The notes: generated by a model from the letters alone, not told the origin. Shown: positions 37,643 to 46,475, counted from the first letter of the stretch. The stretch: DNA of 64,000 nt from CALFML01 sp044222245 (GCA_044222245.1 JBGANQ010000050.1:1-64000), one strand, 5' to 3'. Numbers and translations: made by a program.

Positions 37643-39604
37643 CTATTCATTCAGCTTGAACTTGCCGCCGCCAATACTGGTAATGCTCTGGCGCTGGCAG
37701 GTGTAGACCAGATATTGTCGGCTGGCGGCGTCCAGGTGGCGCATCGCTTCGCTGGCGAGCTTGACGTCCTTCACGCTGCAAGCCGCGGCGCCAATAATTC
37801 GCCAGGCACGGGTCGGGTTTACGCGCTGAACCGACTTAGCAACCTCGATGGCGCGGCTGAAGTTGCCGTTTACATACTCGGTCTGGGCGTTGGAGAGTAC
37901 CGCGTCCGCGTCTGCTTTGGGGTCGACGCCCGACGCGGCCGACGGCTCGCAGCTCTGCTCGCGCGCCCCCAGCGCCTTTGCCTGCTTGGGCTCCACCTCG
38001 AGGATCGACTGCAGCTCGGCGCGCCAGTCTTCGCACTTGCCGCTGGCGCGCGCGTCGGCGGCAGCCTTGAGGTGCTTGTCGACAAAGAGCGGGAAGATCT
38101 TGTCGTAGCTCTCGCGGGCGGCCTGGCGATAGACAGAGTCAGCAGGCAGCTTGCGGTAAAGCTGCAGCGCCTGATCGTAGTCGTCGCCGGCGCTCTGGAA
38201 GCGATCGTAGATCTGCTGGGCGCGGCCCTCGCGCTCGGCGGCGGCGCGGCGGCTATCGGCGCTGCTTGCGGTCTGGGCGGAGACGGCGGGATTTTTCAAG
38301 ACGAGGTTGGCCTTGGCCAGGGCGTCCGCCCAGCGCTTTCCGGCCAGGTCGACATCTGCAGCCGCCAGCACCTTGGCCGCGGCGGCCTCGTTGTCAGCCG
38401 GAGAGTCGCTGAGCAGGCGATAGACTGCCCCACCTCCGCCGAGCACGAGCAGGGCCAGCGCCGCAATGACCACCATGCGGTTCCGCTTGCTCGTCGGACG
38501 GCTGGCCTGCATCTCGAAGCTGTTGGCGGTGTAGCTCGGCGGCAGCGAGGGCGGCGTCGTCGTGGCCACGAACGGTACTGCTGCCGAGGCCCCCGGCGGC
38601 GGCGTCGTGGCCGCGTACGGTACTGCTGCCGAGACCCCCGGCGGCGGCGTCGTGGTCGCGTACGGCATCCCGGGCGGCGGCGTCGTGGCGACAAAGGCCA
38701 TCGCTGGCCCAGAGCGTATGGTCTGCTGCATCGCGATGGCGGGCGGCGAGCCGCTGGCGCTGATATGACTGCCGATGCGCTGAAGCTCCGCCGCGACCTG
38801 GGCCATCGACGGCCTGGCTCCAGGGTCCTTGGCGAGAATCCGGTCCATAAGGCCCAGGAGCTCTGACGGTAGCCCAGCCACGCAGCTGGCCAGCGGTGGC
38901 GGCGGGGCAAACATGTGCATCGCAATCAGCTCGCCCTGACCTTCAGCCACAAATGGCGGCCGGCCGACCAGCATCTCAAACAGCATGACCCCGAACGAGT
39001 AGACATCGCTCTTGTCATCGACCGTGACAGCGCCGCGGCACTGCTCGGGGGACATGTAGATGGGTGTACCCATGATGGCCCCGGTGCGCGTATGGATGTT
39101 CTGGCCGTCCTGGGTAAGCTTGGCGATGCCGAAGTCGACGATCTTGATATGCTCCCCGCCCGCTGCCTCTTCATGGGGAACGATCATGACGTTGGCCGGC
39201 TTCAGGTCGCGGTGGATGACCTTCTTGGCGTGGGCTGCCGCCAGCGCGCCGGTTATCTGCCGACCCAGGCGGACCGCATCATCAACAGACATGTGCCCGC
39301 GGCGCTTGATGCGGGCGCCTAGAGACTCTCCCTCCAAGTACTCCATCGCCAGGTACACGACGCCCGAGGGCAGGCTGCCGTAGTCGAACACACGCACGAT
39401 GCCGGTGTGTTCTACGAGATTGGCGGCTCGCGCTTCATTAAAAAAGCGCGTCGCGATCTCAGGATTCTGCGCTAGCTCCGGGCGTAGGACCTTGACCGCT
39501 GCCCGACCGCCTATATCCTCGCGCACCGCCTCGAACACCATGCCCATACCGCCTTCACCAAGGCGACGGACGATGCGATAGCGGCCGATGAGCTGTCCTT
39601 CCAT
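37643..39604 (-). CDS. Ser/Thr protein kinase with TM segment and extracytoplasmic helical domain
   Basis: A 653-residue eukaryotic-type kinase with an intact active site: Gly-rich 'LGEGGMGMV', Lys38, 'HRDLKPANV' (131), 'DFG' (157) and 'GTPIYMSPEQ'. A Pro-rich stalk with three 'TTPPPG' repeats (about 310-390) precedes one transmembrane helix ('VVIAALALLVLGGGGAVY') and a helical, TPR-like outer domain rich in Ala/Lys. It would sense envelope signals and phosphorylate cytosolic targets such as FHA proteins. The ATG at 39604 is chosen because the kinase fold starts right there. The gene lies between two halves of an ADYC gene, as if it had been inserted. Confidence 0.93.
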   Translation of the reverse strand: MEGQLIGRYRIVRRLGEGGMGMVFEAVREDIGGRAAVKVLRPELAQNPEIATRFFNEARAANLVEHTGIVRVFDYGSLPSGVVYLAMEYLEGESLGARIKRRGHMSVDDAVRLGRQITGALAAAHAKKVIHRDLKPANVMIVPHEEAAGGEHIKIVDFGIAKLTQDGQNIHTRTGAIMGTPIYMSPEQCRGAVTVDDKSDVYSFGVMLFEMLVGRPPFVAEGQGELIAMHMFAPPPPLASCVAGLPSELLGLMDRILAKDPGARPSMAQVAAELQRIGSHISASGSPPAIAMQQTIRSGPAMAFVATTPPPGMPYATTTPPPGVSAAVPYAATTPPPGASAAVPFVATTTPPSLPPSYTANSFEMQASRPTSKRNRMVVIAALALLVLGGGGAVYRLLSDSPADNEAAAAKVLAAADVDLAGKRWADALAKANLVLKNPAVSAQTASSADSRRAAAEREGRAQQIYDRFQSAGDDYDQALQLYRKLPADSVYRQAARESYDKIFPLFVDKHLKAAADARASGKCEDWRAELQSILEVEPKQAKALGAREQSCEPSAASGVDPKADADAVLSNAQTEYVNGNFSRAIEVAKSVQRVNPTRAWRIIGAAACSVKDVKLASEAMRHLDAASRQYLVYTCQRQSITSIGGGKFKLNE

Positions 39605-39858
39605 GGGCGATCTTTTCCGTCTGCGAGTGCCGTAAGTCTCACATGTGGGCGGCCTGCACACGCATCAGCACAGCGCTGCAGAGCGAGTCTGACAATCGGT
39701 GGATCATACAGTCTTAACTTGTCCCGGGTCAAGCAGCCGGGCGTCTCGAATCAGGTAGATGCGCTGGCCAGCGTATGCTTCAGACATCGAGGTGTACGGC
39801 CGCTATGCGTCGCGGTGCTCTGTCTAATCATAACCTGCGAGAAACGTCGTACAGGGCT

Positions 39859-40491
39859 TTAAGGGTCGGTCCCATTCCGGCTGCGACTCGGCCAGGGATG
39901 GTAACCCCAGCGGACGCACTTGGCGACGACGCCGCTCGTGCAGAAAAACGAAAGGCTGCCATCGGCGTGACCGACTCCGCTGCCGTCCCAGCTGCCGCGC
40001 AGGGGAAGCGCCGCGGCACGGCCATCACTATCTGGTGTGCAGAGGTTCTTCGGTTCGAGGGTCAGCGGGTCGAGGGCCATCAGCGTGTACAGCGTAGTCT
40101 CGCCGCTCGCGTCGAGCGGGTCGGACTCGACCTGGGTGATCGCGACCGCCGCGCGGACTCCGGTTGCATCGACGACGCTGAGCGCGGCCCCGGCAAAGTC
40201 GGTGCCGCGACGCACCTGACCATCCGCGGTGCCGACGAGACTCCCGCCCTCTACAGTGAGTCCGGCGACGCTCTGGCAGCCAAAGCGGGCCGCTTGGACG
40301 ACGAAGCTGGGGCCGGTCAGGCCCTGAAGCTGCTGACCTTGGCGGACGCGGTAGGACGGGGTGAGCGAAGCCGACTGCGGGCAGGTAGTGCGGAGGATGG
40401 CGACGGCGGCCGAGCTGCCCGTGGTCTCGGCTTCACCGCAGGCAGAAAACAGAATGGTTAAGGTGACTACCGAATGGTTAAGTCGGATCAT
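39859..40491 (-). pseudogene. ADYC-domain lipoprotein, N-terminal fragment
   Basis: A 210-residue open frame with a lipoprotein-like signal ('ILFSACGEA'), followed by the front half of an ADYC-type protein ('LTVEGGSLVGT', 'LPLRGSWDGSG', 'SFFCTSGVVAKCVRWGYHPW'). It stops soon after 'GYHPW', just before the segment that would lead into the ADYC signature, which is found instead at 37141-37530. The frame ends with a few unrelated residues. The gene would have been about 320 residues when whole. It may still give an exported truncated lipoprotein, but is best read as broken. Confidence 0.6.
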
Positions 40492-40520
40492 GATGAGGCC
40501 TTTTCAAGCAAGGGTGGAGC

Positions 40521-43500
40521 TTAGCGCGCATGAGGGGCCGCATCGGCGCAGACTGGCAGGGCCAGCTCGGCGACGCGAATCAGTCCGCTCTCTTGCGCGC
40601 GCCGTGCCAGCGCACAAAGCTCAGGCGGGGCCACCCGCTGCGCCCCTACCTTCTGCTCCAGCTGATGCAGGAGCACCGACAGCTCGACCTGGCTCGCCAG
40701 CATTCCCGAGCTCTCCGACAGCGTGATAAGCTCGCGCAGCTGCGCGCACAGCCGCCCGAGCGCGGCTCCGGGAGGCGGCAGGAGCGCGGCCGCTCGCGCC
40801 AGCGCAGCGATTCCGCCCAAGCGGACCAGCAGGTTCTGGGAGGTGCCAAGTCGCGCCAGCGCGGGCAGGAAGCTGGCTTGCGCCTCCGCGCCCTGCCCTC
40901 GCTGCGCCAGGGCCTGGCTGAGCAGCGCCTGGGCCCAGGCCGCCCCTTCCTGGTTGTGCGCCTCGCTGAAGCGGGCCTGCGCCTGGCGGGCGAGATATTC
41001 GGCGCTGTCTATTAAGGCCGCGGGTGAGGCCGCGGGTGAGGCCGCCGGAGGGGCCGCCAGCGCCAGCGCGGCCAGGGCCACCTGGCTCTCGGCCGAGAAG
41101 CCGACCAGGTGATACTCCTCGCGCTTGGCCAGGGCGAGCCGGTGCAGGCGCGCGGCTTCATCGGCCCGCCCCTGCGCGCGGCGCAGCTCTGCCAGGTGCC
41201 AGGACACCCACGCCGACATGCGCGGATCGTCAGGAGAAGGCAGCTCCTGCTGCGCCTGCGCCAGCAGCTGCGCCGACCGCGCCAGGTTGCCGCGCAGCAG
41301 GGCCACCTGGGCGAGCATGACCAGCGACTGCAAGGTCGCCTCGCGGTTGCCCACCTCCTGTGACAAAAGGAGCCCCGCCTGCGCGCGCGCCGCCGCCAGC
41401 TCGAGCTTGCCGCGCAGGCACAAAAGATCCGCCATGTTGCCCAGGTGGGCCGCGGTGAGTACGCTGTTGCCGAGCCCAATTAGCACCTGCAGAGTCTGTT
41501 CCTGGACCTGCTCGGCGCGGGCGTAGTCCCCAAGGGCGATGTGGGCCGAGCTCGCGGCGATCATCGCCTCGCCCTGACCGGACAAGTCGCCCGCGGCGGC
41601 GAATAGATCACGCGCTCGCTCGGCGCTGCGCAAGGCCCTCTGGTGCTGGTTGAGGTTGGCGCGGGCAAACGAATCCAGGAGCAGCGCCTGAGCCAGGAGC
41701 AGCGGCGAGGCGGCGGCCTCGGCCTGCGCGACGGCGCGGTCGATGACCCCGACCGCGGCGGCGAAGTCTGACAGATCCATCTGCGCCTTGGCCGCCGCCA
41801 GCTCCAGCCGCGGATCGTCGGCGACACGGGTGGACAGCCGGCGCAGCTCGGCCACCGTGCGCAGCGCCTCATCGGGCAGGCCCGCCCGCCGCTGCGCCTC
41901 GGTAAGGTACAGGCCATACTCGGGATCATCGGGCAGCGCGATGCGCAGCGCCCGGTACAGCGCGAATGCCTTCTGCCACTGGCCTGGAGCCTCGTGATAG
42001 CGCGCCTCGATCAGCGAGCGCGCGGCGCGCGGCAGCGGCCCGGACAGCTCAAAGGCGCGGCGAATCTCGCGGCGGGCCTCGGCCTCGCGACCGAGCGCCA
42101 GGAGCGCATCCGACAGCGCCAGGTGTCCGAGCGGATAGTCAGGCTCGGCTTCGACGACCCGCGCGAGCACCTTCTGCGCCGCCACCGGGTCGAAGCGCTG
42201 CAGCAGCTTGCGCCCCTGGGCGTACAGCTGAGCGACCTCCAGCGACGCCGGGCGCGCTGCCCGGAGGCTGGTGAGTTCCCCGTGCGTCAGCGGGGCGAGC
42301 CCGAGCTGAGAGCGCAGCTCGCGTCCGACCAGCGAGACCATGGCGAACAGCTCCTGCGCCGTGCCTTCGGCGCGCGCCGAGCCCACCTTGCTGCCCAAAG
42401 GACCCTGGAGCAGGCTGACCTCGACCTGCAGCCGCTCGCCGCGCTCCCCGGTCGGGCGGAGCGCGCCGACGACTAGATAGTCGGGGCCGAGGCGACTGTG
42501 GAGCCTCTCCAGCGCCGGACCGGTGTAGTCCTGCAGCCGATCGAGCTTCAGCTCCAGCTTGACGCGCTCGCTGAGATCCGTGGTCAGCACCAGCAGGTGT
42601 TCGCCGGCCGCCAGCTCGGAGTTTAGCAGCTCGCTGAAGGTGCGCGCGAATCCGACCTGGGCCGGCGGGGCACTGCCATTGACATACAGTCCGAAGACGG
42701 CAACGCGTGATCTCGGTGTGAGCTGCGCGGCGTGCTGCTCGTCCCGCTTGCGCGCTTCCCGATATAGCAGGCCGGCGGTGGACAGCGCGCCGGCGGCGGC
42801 CAGCGCCAGCGGAACCAGGCGCGCGAGCCGCTTGCGCTGGCGGTGGCGACGACGGGTCGCTTCATCTGTGGGGTCTTCGGCGATCGCCTCCAGCAGCGCC
42901 AAGACCTCAGCCGCCGAGCGCGGGCGCTGCAGCGGGCTGCGGGCGATGCAAGAGTCGATCACCGCGGCGAAGCGGGCGTTGACCGTGGGCGCCACCTGCA
43001 GCAGCGGCGCCGCGTCCGAGTGCAGGACCGCGCTGCGGAGCTGCGACGCTCGCCGCTGAGCGTGCGGCTTGAGACCGCAGCACAGCTCGTACAGGATCTC
43101 GCCGAGCATGTATAAGTCTGACAGCTCGGTGGCGGGCGCACCGAGCCAGACCTCGGGCGGCATGTACGCTGGTGTACCGATGAGCAGAGCAGAGTCAGTC
43201 AGTCGGGAGTCAGCGCGCGGCTCCGCCGGTTCCTCGCGAAGCCGCGCGTCCTCGCCGCCTAGCGAGTCCGCGGACCCGCCGCCCGCGTCGCTATCCGCTG
43301 TCGCATCTACGGTGGCCTCCAGCACGGGGCTCTGACCCCGCTCGGCCGAGGCGATGGCCTGCGCGGCGGACTGCAGGTCAATGGCGCTCGGTTCGACAAG
43401 CCCGCCGCTGGCGCGAAACTCCGGCGGCACCTCCAGCAGATCACCGGCCAGCTTGGCCAGACCAAAGTCGAGCAGCTTGGCTTGCCCCTGGGGAGTCAGC

Positions 43501-43979
43501 ATGGCGTTGGCGGGCTTGAGGTCGCGGTGCAGGACCCCGTGGGCATGCACCGCGGAAAGTCCGCGCGTCAGGTCGATTCCGATCCGCAGGACCTCCGGCC
43601 ACGGCATGGGCTTTGGCACCCGGTCCAGGCTCTGGCCGGCGACGAGCTCGGAGACCAGGTAGGGCATCCCGTTGGAGATGCCGGCGCGGTAGATGGCGAC
43701 GATATTGGGGTGGTGGACGCGCGCCAGCGCCCGCGCCTCGATGAGGAAGCGCTTGCGCAGCCGCTCGGTGGGGGTCGGCGTGACGAGGAACTTGACCGCC
43801 ACCGGACGGTCCAGCAGGGTGTCATGACCGACAAACACCTGCCCCATGCCACCGCGACCAAGCGCCGTGGTAATCCGGTACTCATCGATCTGCTGCACCG
43901 GCGGCGCGCTGAGCCCGCCGCTCTGCCAGTTGGCCGCAGCGGGAATATGTTCCTCTGCTGGCTGATCGATTTTGAGCAT
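40521..43979 (-). CDS. Ser/Thr protein kinase with TolB/FlgO-like and TPR domains
   Basis: A 1152-residue receptor-like kinase. The catalytic motifs are complete: 'LGRGGMGQV', Lys63, 'HRDLKPANA' (151), 'DFG' (171) and the PPE that replaces APE (274). About 75 extra residues, rich in Ser, Thr, Asp and Glu, are inserted between DFG and PPE in the activation segment. A transmembrane helix ('LVPLALAAAGALSTAGLLY', about 400) is followed by a TolB/FlgO-like domain ('RVAVFGLYVNG', 'LGPDYLVVGALRPTGE') and a long array of TPR-like helices (about 580-1130). Large TPR arrays usually bind proteins. The ATG at 43979 is favoured since the upstream extension is unlike the family. Two 12-base direct repeats lie upstream. 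Confidence 0.92.
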   Translation of the reverse strand: MLKIDQPAEEHIPAAANWQSGGLSAPPVQQIDEYRITTALGRGGMGQVFVGHDTLLDRPVAVKFLVTPTPTERLRKRFLIEARALARVHHPNIVAIYRAGISNGMPYLVSELVAGQSLDRVPKPMPWPEVLRIGIDLTRGLSAVHAHGVLHRDLKPANAMLTPQGQAKLLDFGLAKLAGDLLEVPPEFRASGGLVEPSAIDLQSAAQAIASAERGQSPVLEATVDATADSDAGGGSADSLGGEDARLREEPAEPRADSRLTDSALLIGTPAYMPPEVWLGAPATELSDLYMLGEILYELCCGLKPHAQRRASQLRSAVLHSDAAPLLQVAPTVNARFAAVIDSCIARSPLQRPRSAAEVLALLEAIAEDPTDEATRRRHRQRKRLARLVPLALAAAGALSTAGLLYREARKRDEQHAAQLTPRSRVAVFGLYVNGSAPPAQVGFARTFSELLNSELAAGEHLLVLTTDLSERVKLELKLDRLQDYTGPALERLHSRLGPDYLVVGALRPTGERGERLQVEVSLLQGPLGSKVGSARAEGTAQELFAMVSLVGRELRSQLGLAPLTHGELTSLRAARPASLEVAQLYAQGRKLLQRFDPVAAQKVLARVVEAEPDYPLGHLALSDALLALGREAEARREIRRAFELSGPLPRAARSLIEARYHEAPGQWQKAFALYRALRIALPDDPEYGLYLTEAQRRAGLPDEALRTVAELRRLSTRVADDPRLELAAAKAQMDLSDFAAAVGVIDRAVAQAEAAASPLLLAQALLLDSFARANLNQHQRALRSAERARDLFAAAGDLSGQGEAMIAASSAHIALGDYARAEQVQEQTLQVLIGLGNSVLTAAHLGNMADLLCLRGKLELAAARAQAGLLLSQEVGNREATLQSLVMLAQVALLRGNLARSAQLLAQAQQELPSPDDPRMSAWVSWHLAELRRAQGRADEAARLHRLALAKREEYHLVGFSAESQVALAALALAAPPAASPAASPAALIDSAEYLARQAQARFSEAHNQEGAAWAQALLSQALAQRGQGAEAQASFLPALARLGTSQNLLVRLGGIAALARAAALLPPPGAALGRLCAQLRELITLSESSGMLASQVELSVLLHQLEQKVGAQRVAPPELCALARRAQESGLIRVAELALPVCADAAPHAR

Positions 43980-44151
43980 CCTGGCTCGCACTGTTCCCGG
44001 GGGGCTTGAGCTGACCGGACAGCCGATTCCGGGGAATCCCAGGGAATAGCGGAAACCACGAAATCGCGGCGCGGCGCAGCTATCAGCGATAGTAAGTTTA
44101 TAATGCGGCGCGCAGCTAGGCAACAGGGGGAGTCCGCTTCAGCTCCACCCG

Positions 44152-44184
44152 CACTGGTAACAAACGGACCGCCACTGGTAACAA
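44152..44184. promoter_or_regulatory. Direct repeat CACTGGTAACAA x2, 21-base period
   Basis: Two perfect 12-base copies (44152-44163 and 44173-44184) with starts exactly 21 bases apart, two helical turns, lie in the non-coding stretch about 175-205 bases upstream of the ATG of the TPR kinase. Same-face direct repeats of this kind are typical of activator or response-regulator sites. No matching regulator is known here. Confidence 0.5.
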
Positions 44185-44234
44185 CTTGACCGGTTCATTT
44201 CAGTACAGCTAAGGGGTCCTGCTCAGCCCCTGGT

Positions 44235-44546
44235 TCATAAGCGACCGAGCCGGGCGAACACTGCCTCCGGAGTGTCGGCCGGCGCGGCCTCGGTGAGCTC
44301 GGTGCGCCGCAGGCGCGCGATCAGCTCGTCGCCCAGCTTGGGGTCGGTCGGGATGCGGCGCTTGCGCAGCTCCAAAGGCAGCTGGCGGCGGAGCAGGATC
44401 AGCAGCTGGTCTTTGCGCAGCTCGCAGGGGTCGATTCCGACATCCTGCAGCATCAAGCGGACCGTTCCCCGGGCCTGCAAGGTTGACAGCGGCGTGCACA
44501 GCGGCAGCTCGGCGCTCAGCCACTCGAACGCGGGTGAGGTGCTCAT
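44235..44546 (-). CDS. Small protein coupled to 7-TM gene, function unknown
   Basis: A 103-residue soluble, charged helical protein with no recognised domain ('DPCELRKDQLLILLRRQLPLELRKRRI', shown here only in part as 'LILLRRQLPLELRKRR'). Its ATG overlaps the stop of the upstream 7-TM gene by four bases (ATGA), so the two are translationally coupled and probably work together. Codon use matches the neighbours. It was found as the in-frame end of a longer open frame whose upstream part lies antisense-free inside the 7-TM gene and is not used. Confidence 0.65.
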   Translation of the reverse strand: MSTSPAFEWLSAELPLCTPLSTLQARGTVRLMLQDVGIDPCELRKDQLLILLRRQLPLELRKRRIPTDPKLGDELIARLRRTELTEAAPADTPEAVFARLGRL

Positions 44547-45262
44547 GCGTCTGCCTCCGCGCCGCGGCGCAGCCAGCGGAGATAGGCGCGCGGTGGGAAG
44601 AAGTTGAGGAAGATGGCGACAAACATGCAGACGCCGATCCCCTTGGGGAACACCGCCAGCAGGCGCAGGTAGCCGGTCGCGCCGCCGAGCAGTCGGTCGA
44701 GGGCGTGCAGGCCGGGAAGCAGGCCCATGGCCGCCGACCACAGAGCGAACAGCAGGAAGCGATTGCTCAGCACCGGATCCGCCAGCCCGACCGCGACCCG
44801 GCGCCGCATCAGGAAGTACATGCGCAGCGACTCTGCCGTCGCCCAGCCAAAGCAGAGCAGTCGCCCGAGCACCAGCTCCAGGCGCGGCCGACTGGCGTCG
44901 ATGTGTAGGCTGAACCCGCCGAGCTGCGCGAAGCACCCCCACAGCACGAGCAGGCTGCCCGCCACCGCCAGGCCGAGCGCCCACCGCTCGCCGGCGCGAA
45001 ACACGGTGCAGGTGAACACGTAGACCGGCACCGTCCCGAGCCCAATCAGCGACAGCACGGCGACCGCCATCGGGTGGGCGGCGGTGTCATGGCCGCGCAG
45101 CTCCAGGGCGCGCAGCATGAGCCAGGCCCCCGGACTGGTCAGCATGAAGAACAGTCCAATCCACAGCTCGGGCAGCTTGCGACCCTGCAGCGCCAGCGCG
45201 ATGAGGCGCGCACCGAGCAAACACAGTGCATCAAAGATGAGCGAGCCCGCAGATCCCAGCAT
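44543..45262 (-). CDS. Seven-TM membrane protein, function unknown
   Basis: A 239-residue integral membrane protein with seven clear hydrophobic helices and an Arg-rich C-terminus ('YLRWLRRGAEADA'). The layout resembles 7-TM sensory or 7TMR-like proteins but no family signature was recognised. Small polar spots such as 'GWATAESLRMYFL' sit inside the helices. It is coupled by an ATGA overlap to a 103-residue soluble partner, which could carry its signal inward. A second, larger multi-TM protein of similar style is encoded at 49343. Confidence 0.72.
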   Translation of the reverse strand: MLGSAGSLIFDALCLLGARLIALALQGRKLPELWIGLFFMLTSPGAWLMLRALELRGHDTAAHPMAVAVLSLIGLGTVPVYVFTCTVFRAGERWALGLAVAGSLLVLWGCFAQLGGFSLHIDASRPRLELVLGRLLCFGWATAESLRMYFLMRRRVAVGLADPVLSNRFLLFALWSAAMGLLPGLHALDRLLGGATGYLRLLAVFPKGIGVCMFVAIFLNFFPPRAYLRWLRRGAEADA

Positions 45263-45637
45263 AATTGCTACTCTTCACCCACCGCCACCTAGCGCTGGTC
45301 CGTCCGTCCGCCCGTGGGGTGGCGTCGTACTCTCTGGGCAGACATTCTGCAGGCTCTGTGCCAACTGTAATATGGCGATTCCCTTCACATTCGACGCGGC
45401 CGAAGGCCTTCCTGCCTCCGAGTCCGATCAAGCTCGGAGAGTCGCCGCGGCATCATATTTCCTTCTTGGACCCATCATAGGTCCGAAAGTCGCGCTGCTC
45501 TGCCCTGGGAATTTCCCCAGACAGCGCGCGGAGCCGCACATTTTTCGTCGGTGAACCAAGGTTTGACTCTGGACTCTGTCCAGATGGCCAGGCAGTGTCA
45601 GCCATAGTATTATAAAGTGTATTTTGGAGGAGTATGA
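45263..45637. other. Intergenic region without a convincing gene
   Basis: About 375 bases between the 7-TM gene and the PAS fragment, less GC-rich than the surroundings. Open frames here are short and lack ribosome sites or family resemblance. It holds an imperfect palindrome around 45506-45521 and the perfect inverted repeat at 45568-45584, and must contain the promoters for both flanking, divergent genes. Confidence 0.55.
45568..45584. promoter_or_regulatory. Perfect inverted repeat TCTGGAC-TCT-GTCCAGA
   Basis: A 7-base stem with a 3-base loop, 41 bases before the ribosome site of the PAS fragment and about 300 bases from the divergent 7-TM gene. It may be a repressor operator or a leader hairpin; only symmetry and location support it. 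Confidence 0.4.
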
Positions 45638-45805
45638 ATGTGGTTCAGCGACATCTATAAGCTGTTCGAAAAGCATAGCAATCCCAACCACTTACATGCC
45701 CTTGTCGAGATGTCGCCCGAAGAGCTGGATGTCCTACCAGTGGGCGCGATTCGCCTTGGCCGTGACGGGAGCCAGCGCCTCAGTCGCCGGCGACAAATGT
45801 GGTGA
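45638..45805 (+). pseudogene. PAS/PYP-like protein, N-terminal fragment
   Basis: A 55-codon frame with an excellent ribosome site (GGAGGAG, 45626-45632, 5 bases before the ATG). The product begins 'MWFSDIYKLFEKHSNPN' and reaches 'LDVLPVGAIRLGRDGS', which matches the start of a PAS core as in photoactive-yellow-protein-like proteins, where 'LPxGAIxLxxxG' opens the first strands. It then runs into 'QRLSRRRQMW' and stops, without the rest of the domain. The end overlaps the tail of the convergent SH3-like gene by 26 bases, so the PAS gene was evidently cut off there. Expression of the fragment is possible; function unlikely. Confidence 0.6.
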
Positions 45806-46475
45806 GCAGCCACCGGTCTGCCTCTTTGTGGAAGCAGGCGCGGTAGTCGATGGGGCTGCGCAGGTCGCGGTCGCGGAGATAGCCGACCTTGCCGGTCGCG
45901 GTCAGCACCCGCACCCACTCCGGCCGAGAGCCGGGGGCGACACCCTTTTCATCGCGGCGGACAATGTCGTAGCGCAAGGTCGCAACCATCGGCGCCTCCG
46001 GGGCCGGGCGCTGGCGCAGCGGGGCCGCCGGCGCGGTGACAACGACGTACGAGAAGGCGTCCAGGTCATCGGGAAAGCGGGCAAAGACGTAGGGGGCGCA
46101 GAACTCGGTAGGACTGACGAAGGCGCCGCCCAGCGCCAGGACGCGCTCAAGCTCTGCCCACAGCGGACTCGATTCGGCGGCGGTGCCGATGAGGCCGAAG
46201 TGGGCGGCGAAGCTCTGCCGGCCGCCGTCGGTGCCGAAGCTGTACCGGAGCTCGGGGTCGGTGCTCTGGAGCAGCGCAGCGACGTCCCGGCGGGCCACCG
46301 CCGCCTGCAGCTGGGCGCGAAACCGGACGAGCGAGAGGTCGTTTTTCGCCTCATCCACCGGCTGCAGCCGCCGCCCCGACGCCACCGGGCGCGCCGCGGC
46401 CGGCTGCGACAGGAACAAGGCCGCCAGGGCCGCCAGCAAGCCGGCGGACAGGACTTGGTTCAACTTGCGGTTCAT
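45780..46475 (-). CDS. Exported SH3-domain-like protein, function unknown
   Basis: A 231-residue secreted protein with a clear signal peptide ('VLSAGLLAALAALFLSQPAAA'). The first half contains an unnamed helical/beta domain ('LQAAVARRDVAALLQSTDPELRYSFG'-like, found in proteins that pair it with SH3). The second half is SH3-like ('APLRQRPAPEAPMVATLRYDIV', 'WVRVLTATGKVGYLRDRDLRS'). Such proteins bind wall or partner proteins in the periplasm. The ATG at 46475 is taken because the signal peptide starts there; an in-frame ATG at 46499 would add eight residues. Its last codons overlap the PAS fragment on the other strand. Confidence 0.75.
   Translation of the reverse strand: MNRKLNQVLSAGLLAALAALFLSQPAAARPVASGRRLQPVDEAKNDLSLVRFRAQLQAAVARRDVAALLQSTDPELRYSFGTDGGRQSFAAHFGLIGTAAESSPLWAELERVLALGGAFVSPTEFCAPYVFARFPDDLDAFSYVVVTAPAAPLRQRPAPEAPMVATLRYDIVRRDEKGVAPGSRPEWVRVLTATGKVGYLRDRDLRSPIDYRACFHKEADRWLLTTFVAGD

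Noticed and set aside
37486..39843. Possible terminal inverted repeats around the inserted kinase (TGATAACTAGACAG-like and TATGATTAGACAG-like)
   Set aside because: The match is short and gapped, and one copy lies in the conserved ADYC coding part, so it cannot be called the end of a mobile element.
45371..45554. Plus-strand 61-codon frame starting MAIPFTFDAAEG
   Set aside because: No ribosome site, no family resemblance and no coupling to a neighbour; kept only as part of the intergenic note.
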